This document shows, one piece after another, positions 23,501-35,751 of a stretch of DNA of 64,000 bases. Position 1 is the first letter of the stretch. Each line of letters begins with the position of its first letter. The stretch comes from Glandiceps talaboti (Eukaryota; Hemichordata; Enteropneusta; Spengelidae). The stretch spans positions 10,590,001 through 10,654,000 of the forward strand of contig NC_135556.1 of assembly GCF_964340395.1 (NCBI RefSeq). The letters run 5' to 3'. The notes below the pieces were generated by a model. That model was given only the letters and a program-made list of their open reading frames with translations. It was not told the origin of the DNA and made no database searches. The position numbers were made by a program, and so were the translations under genes.

Positions 23501-25284
23501 GACCGATTAAAACAGATACAGATTGTACAACAACTTGTGGGTCACCGTGATTATACAACACATGTCTATGAAACTTTAATGACCAAACGACAATGTCAGT
23601 CTCAGTTACGTGGAAAGCAGGTACTAGTGTCTCTGTTCGAATTTCACTCCGTTGGTGTCACCTTGAAACTACCGTCGAGTTGCTTTCGGTTGTACACCCG
23701 AATGTTGTTAGTTTGCGAATAATGAATTGATAGTACACAGTCATGTAGTACACACTGTTCAAAACAAGTATACACATTACTACAGCAAGTTACACATACT
23801 TTCCACAGTGTTGGAAGTATGATTATATTTCAACTTAAATACTATTCTCTGTGGTTGTAAAAAATAAATAAAATGACTGATATAAGTTCCCAATCTCTTC
23901 GATTTGAGAAATTTTACTCTGCGAAACCGAAATACCATTATATTTAGTAGTCTATATCTCTATATACTATCAAGATTGTATAAACATGTCTATTTATGGC
24001 CTATAGTATTTATCACCATTTTATCCTACTCAGTTGTATCTATACTATCAGGCCTCGTTTGTCATAATAATATTTTCTTTTCAAAAGTAATAACATTCCT
24101 CCTTTCCGAGATTCCTGACAGGAATTGAAAGAAACCTCTTTTTTTTCTTCAGTCCCCATCTTATTCTGAATTGTTTCCCGAATTAAAACACGTCATTTTA
24201 ACAAGATTGTACAACGCACCAATTTTCAATTGTTTGGAATTGTAAGCACAGTAATCATGTACTCGACAATTTTTGGTGTCACAGTGGCTATCACACGTTA
24301 TAAGGAAAAAATCTAACGGTTGTATGTGCTGAATCTAGTATGCCATTTATGGTTAAATCAAAAATATAAAAGCGTCTGTAACATTTGACTAAAGGTAATT
24401 TGTTAACATCAAAGCTACATCCATTCGTGATACCAAATTTGCACTATTTTCTTCAAAATATACACATTTTGTTTCTTATCCAACTTTGACAAGTTGCTGT
24501 GTAATCCGGAGTCATATTTCTAGTACGAACAATATACACCTTACCAATCTATGAACCCATTTTGTTGATGTTTTTATGGCTACGATAATTTACACCGTAT
24601 ACTATATAGTATTTGTTCACGGAATATGGTACAGTTGTCGAGTTTCCCGCTGATTCAAGTCATCTGGGATCAGCTCCATTGTAAACTCTGACAAGTTGAT
24701 TTGTTCATAGTAGAGTTTAAAGGCATCGCAATCAAGGGGCTATGCTTATGTACTGATTTGGGGTTGACACCCGTCTAAACGTATGCACAGTGATCAGGTT
24801 GATTCTTGGAGTGAATACTCGGACAATGACATTTTGATGGTGTTTGAGTGAATTGTTCGGGCGTGTAAGGAAGCCTTTTTTCCATGTGGGTGATCATATC
24901 ACTCCTAAATAAATAAGTTTTCAAATTTATTACGCCATTTAAACATTTATCACCGACAATGTGCCGTGTTTGCCTATATTAAATGATCGCCCCTGTCTCA
25001 TACTAGTTTTACCAAGTATTCTAAATTAATAAACCCAAATGATGCTTCGATTTTCTTGAATATCGTAAAATATGGCGGTCTTTTTTTGTGAGATATGTTT
25101 GGAGTAAAACTATCATTGAGGTGAATCGGCGGTGCTTCAAACATTCTATTTTAGGATAGTTCGTCTAAATTTAGTAGCGGACGTCATGGCACTGTTATAA
25201 GCCGTATCTTTTTCATGTCATTCTGCGGTTTTGATTTGCCGCAAATCTACCGGTGCGAGACATCGGGAACATGATGATATCTAT

Positions 25285-25334
25285 GAGGAGGGGAGGGGGA
25301 GAAAGAGAAAAAGGAAGAGACGTAGAAGGACGGG

Positions 25335-25412
<78 letters not shown>

Positions 25413-25423
25413 GATAAACAGAA

Positions 25424-25478
<55 letters not shown>

Positions 25479-25680
25479 GTAAACAGCGAGAGATGAGGTG
25501 AGGGGAGTCAGACAAGGAGTCAAATGTACAGAGAACGACATACATACATACATACATACATACATACATACATGTACATACATACATACATACATACATA
25601 CATACATACATACATACATACATACATACAATGTACATACATACATACATACATACATACATACATACATACATACATAC

Positions 25681-25724
<44 letters not shown>
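25285..25724. repeat. Compound microsatellite: GACA, GA and CATA arrays
   Basis: An AG-rich lead-in (25285-25338) is followed by (GACA)18 at 25339-25410, (GA)24 at 25427-25475, a unique spacer, and CATA repeats at 25538-25724 interrupted by two TGTACA steps and one CTTA step. The poly-Arg/Glu, Ser/Leu and Tyr/Ile frames on both strands are artefacts. Confidence 0.97.
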
Positions 25725-25725
<1 letters not shown>

Positions 25726-28702
25726 GAAAGGGATAGATAAAATCGTGAGATAAAATCGTGTGAATATGATACAGAAAAAACGACAGACATAGTATTACAG
25801 TGTGGGTGAGGGAGGTCTGTTGAAGACCATGCACATTAATTGAGATACATGTACGAATATTTCCAGTCCAAGTTCGGCACATGGTTATGTTTTCACGAGC
25901 CTTTCACTAGCACCGTGTTGAGTGATATTGGTTGAAACACTGCGAGCTCTCAATAAAAGTTGAAAACTTAAAAAAGCGTTCAATTTGACGTGTCCTACTG
26001 ATGTCTGAACGTTATAGTCATAATACCTTTGGATATGGTATGAGAATACAGACTCTGTATTCCTACGACGTTCGGGGAAACAATGACAGATTTGTGGAGC
26101 TTATTCAAAGTTTAGTTACCCTTGCCGTGTAGAATATAAAAGTTTCTTTGCCTTTTTTCAATTGTACTTGTCAGTCAAGTTGATCTGGTAAATGTGCAAT
26201 TTCAGCACTGACTGTTGATGATAACTTTAAATATGTGGGTTTTTTTTACTAAACGTCAGCAATTGCCACCAAACAGGACAAACGGGCAGTCGAATTACGA
26301 TGCAAGAAATGGTTTCTATGAATTACAATTATAGGCAGGCCGTAGAGGGACAAGAAAACAAACTGCAAAATACGACGTGTATATTGTCTTCAGCAAAAAA
26401 AATTAAACTTTATTGTGATTTGAGGTTAGGCTTTTCTGTGTTAGGATGAGTATAAACACTCTTTTTCAGAAACATGATCAGATCAGTTGATTTTGATGAT
26501 TTGAACTTTCACAAGGAAAGCAGGGTGGCGTATGTTCATACAGTACCGAATACCTTTCGCCTGATGACCTATCACCCATCGAATATGCTATGCCCCTCCC
26601 TGGATTATTTGAAAGTGTCAATCAAGATATATACTCCAACACAGTAGACTTTTTGCCCGCCTATAACTAACATTTTTTTTAATAGAAACTAAAGTAAATG
26701 TGAAAAAACGACATGGTAAAATCTCCCTTAGTTCACGGTGGAAAGAAAAACAAAAATTAGACTCGAACAGGTTTTCTGTAACTACTTCATCATGCATCGT
26801 ACTCAAATATGCATGAATTTTAGCCTCGAAAATTAACAGAATTTTCTCTGAGGGAGAATATCAAAATCATTGTATATTTCTAAGTACATATTTAACAGTG
26901 TACAGCATCTAACTCCCTTGTTTCTCCTCTCCCCACCAACAAACAAACAATATTAACCAAACTGCTGTTGGCCCTCTGTCAAGAAACTCGCAAGCATACC
27001 GTTGGTATGTTGTTCCCCCGGACAATTTTAATGTTTTCTTGCTTCTACAGTTGGCAAATTTACTGCATTTTGACGCCCCTCTTAGGTATCAAATGTCGTC
27101 AGACTTTGCTTATATGTTCCCGCCAATTAACAGTTCAATGTCATGAGTTACAGTCGTACATGGATGTCAAAAGCTGTATAAACCATAAAATCTTGATTTT
27201 CGCTCGATATACTTCGTTCTGTCGTGGCCTACGAATCAAAATCGTGTATTTCAATGATGGAATTATAATTTTATATCACATCACATCACATCACTATGTG
27301 TTACTTGTGACCAGAACATGTATGGCGAAAATCTGTTTGACGGGGTAAATTATATAATCGTAGTATATCTGCACGCTTGAACCTTCAACCGTGTCTGTCA
27401 AACCAAACGTTTCTCAAGACGGAAACTCCAGGAAAGACGTTTAGATACATAAATTTTGGACCAACTAGGACCAACTTTGCGTCCAACTTAAGATGTTTAA
27501 ATTTGAAGAGTTTAACAGAGTTACTGACGGCAAGAGATTGTCCTGAAAGAAATCAGAAATTTGTTATTAAAGCGTGGTAAAAACATCAACATAAACTAAG
27601 TCACAATACTTATCAAAGAATTAAGGCTACAATATCTTCAGAATTTAAGATCATTTTACATGAATTATGTGTTCGGCTGCAAAAAGTGCATTATTTCCCC
27701 CCAACAACCAGTAACGTTGATAGGGATTCGTACACGACCGCTATGCCAAATCTCCATGATGTTTTGATGTCACTGCGCACTTCTGATTTTATGGAGTTAT
27801 TTCAAGAGCATTCTACTCAATTGCCTTATTGCATACTTTCCACTCACGGCCCAAAGATAAACAATAAATACAATAATCATATATCACTGTAAAAAGTGCA
27901 ATAATTCAGTACTGCGCTTTGCTATTGGTAAATATCACATGGTCAGGCGCTAGTCACATGGGTATATTTGTTGCCTTGTACAAAGAGACAGAATTTGAAA
28001 ATTTTAGAGAATCAAAGATATCGAAAAAAAAAACGATAAAGAGAAAGTAACAATCTCATGTAATATCATTTGGCAGATATTCACTACAAATATGGGTATC
28101 AATTGTCCAACTAACTGATAGAGAATCGAGAATTTGTGAAATAATATATTCCAAATGGAACACTCTCAAATAAACTGTATGGTCTGTATACACGTATTTT
28201 CAAACAATTAAGTTCCATTTTCTTACTTATAAATTGCCAAATGGAATTCATTTGTGAATTTTTCATAATCGTTTGTTACGTCACATGTAAAATAAGTCAA
28301 TTCTAATTCTGTCTCAAAAGTGAATAATTCTTGCAGTTTTGGTTGCATTGTTTTAGATTAAAGATTCGGTTATGCTTCATACTTCTGCCCATAAAGTACA
28401 ATACGTGGTCAAACCAGGGGCTATTATTCTTTACGAAAAGAGGACGTAAAAATTGAGAAGCATAACTATTAGTAACTACAGTTTGTATCAAGACTGAAGA
28501 ATCAATATTCCAAAGCACACATGTACGTTGACGAACCAGCTTTCCGTCAAAAAACATTTGGACATTCTTTTTTTCATTTTAACTATCTTGAACTTCTCAA
28601 CATAATGTTTGGACCAAGTGACAGAACAACTTCTTTATTGATTCTCACCAAAGTAATGTCTCTCTAAAAGTGACCATGGACATAAATGTTTTTATTGTGG
28701 AG

Positions 28703-29062
28703 TCATAATGGATGAATGGTTAGAGTGGCCGGCTTGGAAATTTGCGCAGGTTGCAAGTTCGGTCCTCATCGCTGCCGTTTGTTTCTGCGTGGCTAAATTC
28801 ATTGGGCAAGATTTGAACCACGACTGTGCCTCAGTCCAGCTGTATAATTGGGGACCTGGTAGGATAAAGTTTGTAATGTGAATGCTTTAATCCTATGCAC
28901 TTATAAAGACTGCAATGGGTTGTATGCTCCCCCTAGGGAGTTGAGGAAGTATAAAAGGCCGTTGTGCCGCTATAGATCCATGCCAGGGGTAATAATTGTA
29001 AAGCGCTTTGAGCACAAAGTGTGACAGCGCTATATAAAAACTAACATTATTATTGTTTATTA
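28703..29062 (+). mobile_element. tRNA-derived SINE, copy 1
   Basis: The 5' end is tRNA-like: an A-box TGGTTAGAGTGG (about 28718-28729) and a B-box-like AAGTTCGGTCC (28755-28765), about 40 bases apart. A body follows with TGGGCAAGATTTGAACCACG, CTCAGTCCAGCTGTATAATT and CCTGGTAGGATAAAG. The 3' tail reads TAAAGCGCTTTGAGCACA then GCGCTATATAAA, ending in TTATTATT, the LINE-type tail seen in many marine-animal SINEs. It lies in the Xlox intron in sense orientation. Confidence 0.8.
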
Positions 29063-29575
29063 TGTGCAAAATATAGTCTGCAAGAAATTTTTTGTCGTAA
29101 GTGGTGGTTGAATTGAACTGTAAATTCATAAATTGCAGCACTTGGACAAAAATATGAGTTGATGTAAGAATCTGTCGGTAAATATTCTGGATGACGAATT
29201 CAACAGGTATACTGCTGAGTTACGTTCTTGGTCATCTGATCGTATCAAAGGAAAAAACTAAAATACCTTTGATGTAATTTAGTGGACACACAGACACAAC
29301 AATTATAATTAGACAATAAAGTAATAACAATATATACGCAGCAGTAGGAAACACAACTTAACAGACAGAAAAAGTATATACATGAAGACATCATGACAGA
29401 TTTTTTTCAAAATGTCGTGTCGGACTTTTTGCTCACTTTACTAATTCGTCTGTTGGCGCCATGACACAAATGAACTACAACAAAACAATATCAATATCGG
29501 TAGGTCGTCTGCATTAGATCGAAGAAGGTGCTTTTCAGTACTTCTATCTTTAGACGTACGTTCAGTGTTGTCACG

Positions 29576-29613
29576 CCATAGACAGTGGATGGAGGGTCCG
29601 CCACTGTCTATGG
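29576..29613. repeat. 13-bp perfect inverted repeat (hairpin)
   Basis: CCATAGACAGTGG (29576-29588) and CCACTGTCTATGG (29601-29613) flank a 12-base loop. The stem is too short for a microRNA precursor, and no T-run follows. It is a possible protein-binding palindrome or element remnant. Confidence 0.7.
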
Positions 29614-32600
29614 TTGTACACAGGTGTGTTGATGTACATATTACATGTACTTAGATGGTGCCATTTGGATGACGGCGGACAGTCAGAGAAAAATAACCAA
29701 ACCTTTCAATACTAGAGATTCAAGTTCTGGCACGCACAATCGATTTTGTCAAAAAAAACCACCAATATGAGACCGAATTTTTAATACAAGTGTAAATTGA
29801 AACCAGCGGTGATCACTTGACTACTGACCACCAGACGTTAATATTATTCATCAAATCATTTCTGTCTGGATTTTTTGGCGGGTGGACTTTTGTGATTCTG
29901 TCCTATCGTCTGCTTAAATGATACAATCTCACATAATGTGTGTTTTCGAGATGCTCATTTCAGATCTTATGAGTGTACAGAGACGTTGTAATCCTTCTAA
30001 TAATTAAGATGGCGGTTGATAACACTAAATACTACAACTACCCAGTAAGATTTTGGTGTCATCAAGTGTTTCATTACATAACGGTTAATCTCAAATGCAG
30101 CTAAAATACACCCCTAATATTTGAGTGTAATTACAAGTGCATGGGCAGCAATAACCATGATTATACACCTTCCATCTGTCCTGGAAGAATACACAGTGCA
30201 AATTGAATAGATAAGTTTTAAAGGAAAGAAACTAGCAGAGAATTGTGCTTGGTTCTAAGAGATGAACAACAAGGAAAGGTTGGTACTGCCCGAGGACCAT
30301 CGATATGACAGTCATCTCCTGAATACGATTGCAGATAGCAGGTTGACATGAATTATTCACACGCTGTAAGCGACCTGCTATATATAACCCAGTCAGCGAA
30401 TACATGTATATACCAACACGCTATACAAGTGGTGTCTCAGGTGTAATAATCTTAATTTCTAAAATTGAATTTTAAAAAGTGAAGCATTTCTCTGAAATTA
30501 AATTGCAGCTAAAACCTGGCGTAGACGTCATAGGCAATCTTCTTTTACCTCGCAGACTACGTTAGATTACATCAGCATCGTCAGAGTTGATATTGTGTCT
30601 CTGTGGCTTGTACACGGTGGTACGTACTGATGGGTTGAGCACCACATGGCGTGGCCGATATATTGGTTTAGATTTTGCGCAAAAATTGTCACATTCACAC
30701 CTTCATAAATATTTCACCTACAGATATACAACATCCGGCACCATATTCTTAACAAGTTGTCTCTCGTCAGATCGGACACAGTCAGTCAATTTTCTCCCCA
30801 TATTTGTGGCCGACTAACAAACAATCCAATGTCCAGGATATGTAGACATTGTAATATCCAATGTTCAGCGTGTCCTAAATTGTTAGATATTTCACAGATT
30901 AGCTCATGTATTTTTTTTACAATGAACACGTGTAAATAGAAATTTAGAATTCATAATTTAAGGAACTTTTGAAGCCATCAGAAATATCAAAAATCAATAT
31001 TTTGGGAAATTCGACGTACATATACGGTAATCCAAACTATGTATATTCATAACGCGGTAGCTTGCAATTTGTCAATTTACCTAGGACTTGTTTGGTGATA
31101 TCTTTACAAGTTAAAAGGGTAATGTATCATTTGTTAAAAACGTAAGCACCAAGTGTATAACATACGTTGATGGGTTTACTCTCGCTCCTTGGTGAGACAC
31201 ACTGCTGAACATTTCATTCTTGTTCCTGAAATATATATATAAACTCTCTTAACTGGCTTTTTGGTGCATGTTTTCCTGTACTGGTTTATCTAAAAATAAG
31301 ACAATATTCAAACAGACTCTGGCGATGTTAAAAAAAACATTCAAAACAAAACAAAAACAAAAACAGGAAAAAAGAATAATTGTTAATCTACTCAGCATTC
31401 AGATGTAGAATTAATAACATATACATCACTAGTGACGTTTGCCATGTTTCGGACTCACCACCGTTTTGTTTCTATCGATATAAAAAAAAATATATACATA
31501 ACTATTGAAATTATAAACTAAGGATTTACTTTATACAGTTTCATCTGTGAATGTAAGGGTTTGTGCACACACGACAAATGGCGCCCACTTGTGTAATATT
31601 CAGAAATACGTGCGGGCGGGACAACCCACATCATAATGTTGGGGGGAATGGGAATGGTTAAATTCTTGGTTGGTTATACGTGTTGGTTACAAAGAGTGAA
31701 AAGTGTACTTTGCTTGATCTGTGGATAGCGGTATCTTTCGTTAAAATTAGAATTGAATGATCACAAGGGTACTGCTACTGTTGTAATCAGTTGAAAGCTA
31801 ATATACACAGGTGACTTTTCTGAACAATAAGCTTATACTCGAGACATGATTTTGATTCTAAATAGTTCAAAATGACGAAACGAACTTATTTATTCTTTCG
31901 CCAGAAGCAAGTGCCATTAATTAATCGAATACTTGCTCCCAAAACAAATTCTTTGAGAATTGCTGCTTCCGATAGCTCAAAATAGTTACCCGGTAATGTT
32001 CACGAAATGAAAATCTTTCCTTCTATTAGCAAATGAATTCATTAAAAGCCTGTTGTATTTTAAATGAGGTAAGAGAGGTGCAAATTTATATAAACACTCG
32101 TGTTAAATTTGCATACGAAATTGTGTACGAGCACCGCATGAGTATCTTGTCCCTGTTTCTGATATACCACAAGGTTATATTCATCTAACTCAAGGACGAT
32201 TAGCAGTGGTAGATTCTTTGTGCTAATTAGTAACAGACAGTATCGTATCGTTTCAATGTCGACTTGCCGACAAAACCGACGCATTCCCGCGTCACCTGGA
32301 AAACGCTGTGATCGAACCGCCATGCTGAAGAGCAATGCATTAACATCGTTTAGCAAAACATAAACACACACACAGAGTGAAGTTAGGAGATATTTGTCGG
32401 GTAGATAGATACAGCAAATTAAAAGAACTAGAGATGTGTACAACACTAGTGGTGGTCTTAAATACAAGGACGCGGCGTTTTGGTTTATAAAACTCGACAT
32501 TACCTAGTAACAACCTTGGGAGTTTTACGATCCCAGGTTCAAGGAGACATGGCAAGGGATGAGCGCACGTAGAAACAAAGGCATTGGCCTGATGACAATA

Positions 32601-32716
32601 TTTAGGTATATATTAAATAGGCACGTTGTGTCGATAATTCAAAATGTGGAAGATGCTGTCTTAACAACGAAGTAAGCAACTCCAATGTTGCTTCCAAATT
32701 GTGAACGAAAGCTTCC

Positions 32717-32752
<36 letters not shown>

Positions 32753-32773
32753 ATGTGTGTGTGTGTGTGTGTG
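32717..32773. repeat. (AT)n(GT)n microsatellite
   Basis: AT dinucleotides followed by GT dinucleotides with one GTAT interruption. Confidence 0.95.
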
Positions 32774-34249
32774 TTTTATTATGTCACAATACAATTTATA
32801 TCATAATTATATTTTAGGGTCTAGAGTAATGTCATTTTCTACCTCTGAATTCTACTTTTGCCATGTATAACCCCACAAACAGTTTGAACTTAAATACGGT
32901 AGTGCTAATAACTGTAAAAACAAAAACAAAACAAAAACATGTCCCATCACTTCTCTTTGTCGTCGATACTTTGATTATGATAAAGCCGTAACTAATTTAT
33001 TTCTTCCCCTAGTTTGTTAAATCTGACCTAATTACTATTTATTACGTCATATATGTATGCTCCAAATTACCATATACGGATACATCTTATATGTGAATGT
33101 TGGCAAGAATGATCGACTGTTTTCACACGTAACGTGTGACCTTAAATCCGGGTCAGGGTGGTTAGACCACGTCGTGACACTGTATTGACAACATTTGAAT
33201 TTTTGACTTCAAACCTTTATACATTGAACGATGACATTTACGTTGTCAAAGTGAACAACCCCTGCACGCATGTGTTTGTTGTGTCGCCTGTCGGTCGAGA
33301 TAATTCTCAGGTACTTTAAATTAATTGAAGCATGACAGGAACAACCCAGTCAATCGCAACAGGTTTATTAACGACCAGCGACAACAGTTTTAATGAAGAA
33401 ACGACACATTGTTAAAAACTGCACGTTGCATCGAAAGACGTAGCCTATATTCGCCAGACGGTAGTCAAGATGCGGAATGTCTTCATTGACGAAAACCGAA
33501 CGTTCTGGACAGGGTGTGAGAGTCGGATTATAAATCAGTGCCAGTTCCAGGTGTCACATACACCACAGTAGAGCGAGGGCAGAAAAGTATTCGTCAATGT
33601 GCATGATATCCTGTATTCCACTGAGTTACATTTATATAAAGGTTTACTATAACCACAATAATGTATCCATGGTTACTCAGTCATGATGTGCCAATATTTG
33701 TACCCGGTTGATCATAACACGTGTGTGTAGTGCTACCCATACATTTCTCGAATCCACATGGTGTATTGCTCCTAAAACAACTTTGGTAAGTTCAGAAAGA
33801 AAAGAAATGAAATATTTGCTATCATTAGTTTTACTATTGTTGCCTCTACCTCCACCCCACCCCCACCCCACCTCAGATTCTATAGGTTTTTGCGACGAAG
33901 ACTCAGTGTGTTGTTTACATTGACAATGGACAGTAAGTCATTTTTCACAAATGATCCTTCAACAAATGGAACGTGTGTCTCTTCTATGAAACATTGAATC
34001 TCCTAGGAACTAAATGTATGCTACAGCTTAGTAAATACATCTATATATGTAAACAATATTTTTTAAGTATTAGTTTCAAAACATTGATATGGCTTGCACT
34101 AAGTTCATCACAAGATATATACTATATTAGTAAAATCAAGAAGTGACTATTTTGTCTAATGTGTGGCATAGTGGGCAAACCTTGCAAAATTTGGCAATTT
34201 TTATAATCTGATATAAATCATGAGATATATTTCCGTAAAAAAGACACAA

Positions 34250-34302
34250 AACTGTGTTGTTGTTGTTGTTGTTGCTGTTGTTGTTGTTGTTGTTGTTGTT
34301 GT
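34250..34302. repeat. (GTT)n microsatellite
   Basis: About 17 GTT units with one GCT interruption; this explains the overlapping poly-Val/Asn/Thr frames. Confidence 0.95.
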
Positions 34303-34784
34303 TATGATTACGTTTGCCTTGAACGATTTGGTCGGGCGACATAATTCCTTATATGCCAAGATTGAAATGTATATTGTTTTATGGCAAAATTCCCTGTTAT
34401 TTGGGTTGTGTTCTTTTTTCCAGTCAGTTTTGTAACCTGTGTAACATTTTTTGTTCGCCATTTCTTTACCTGTATTTTCATAGCAGTATTTTTTTATTTC
34501 AATTATTTTATTGTTGTTAGAACTGTGATAAAGATAATAGGTGCACTTTTTTTACTTCGGTAAAGTTTAAATAAAATACATCATTTGTCACCAGCAACTT
34601 GCTCCAATAGTAATATTTAACCACTGTTTTGTCTTCAAGGCCTTGTTTCATCTGTATTCGATGCCACTGTATAGTAGTTGATCTAACTCCAGTTCTTTTA
34701 ATAAACTCAAAAATAAAGACATGAAATGTTTGTAAATTTATGATTTATGAACAAAATCAATGCACATTTCATTATATATGTACC

Positions 34785-34930
<146 letters not shown>

Positions 34931-35028
34931 TAAATTGGAACTTCGTAGAACTATACCGTTACTGATGATCGCAACTGCGTGAAACACTGTGCAACGGCTC
35001 CTGAGTGTGTATCTTACTTGATACTGTG

Positions 35029-35030
<2 letters not shown>

Positions 35031-35112
<82 letters not shown>
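35031..35112. repeat. (TA)n microsatellite, about 40 units
   Basis: A pure AT/TA run of about 80 bases, 100 bases after the previous compound array. The Tyr-Ile frames are artefacts. Confidence 0.97.
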
Positions 35113-35123
<11 letters not shown>

Positions 35124-35544
35124 ATGTTACATATATATGACAATAAAGACAGATACTAGACATTAAGGGGGTATAACCGCTAAATGGTTCTCGATGAGAT
35201 ACCGAATAAACGGTATTGTGAATGATTTTAATTTTCTTACATATTACTCTATATACCTGTACATATTTTTCTTCGAAACAAAATGTTCGTGTCTGAACGA
35301 TTGTGATAGCTGAGAATTGAAACATTTGTGTCTTTTCTACTAAAATCGCTAAACATTGATGTCATGTTCAAGAGATAAATTGTGTATCATTATACGGCAT
35401 AACATTTCGCGGAGGAATAATATGTGAAATAAGCGTAACTTTCGATTCAGGAATGGGTTGAAATTTGTAACATCTTTACCAAAATTGAAACTTAAAATAA
35501 TAACTTTATACTGGATAGTCCTTCAAGTATATAAACGTTTGTCC

Positions 35545-35751
35545 AAAGAAGTCCAGTGAGGGCCATCCCTCGTGGATTCAATATTGATGCAGGAGGAAAC
35601 CGGAGTTCCCGGGGAAAACCTGCGTTGTTCGGTAGAGTCAAGCAGAATGATACGCTTCTTACTTCAGAATGGCAAATTTCATCAAACCCATACCTGGGCT
35701 AGAACCCCGACCGCAAGTGGTTTACTCACTCGGCCACGTGCACCGACTTGG
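35545..35751 (-). mobile_element. tRNA-derived SINE, copy 2 (different family)
   Basis: Read on the minus strand it starts GGTGCACGTGGCCGAGTGAG (A-box TGGCCGAGTGAG), has a B-box GGGGTTCTAGCCC (35696-35708), and then a body with GCAGGTTTTCCCCGGGAACT and CCGGTTTCCTCC, a motif I associate with invertebrate SINE bodies. The head looks Ser/Leu-tRNA-derived. It lies antisense in the Xlox intron. No obvious LINE-type tail is preserved. Confidence 0.7.

Noticed and set aside
25213-25882. Ser/Leu/Cys- and Arg/Glu-rich frames
   Set aside because: Translations of GACA, GA and CATA microsatellites on both strands.
28703-28780. tRNA-like head considered as a functional tRNA gene
   Set aside because: It does not fold into a complete cloverleaf by eye and continues into a SINE body and tail.
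29576-29613. Hairpin considered as a microRNA precursor
   Set aside because: The stem is only 13-14 bp, too short for Drosha/Dicer processing.
32060-32500. Minus-strand 146-residue frame in the Xlox intron
   Set aside because: No recognisable domain, overlaps a second frame on the same strand, and no exon boundaries support it.
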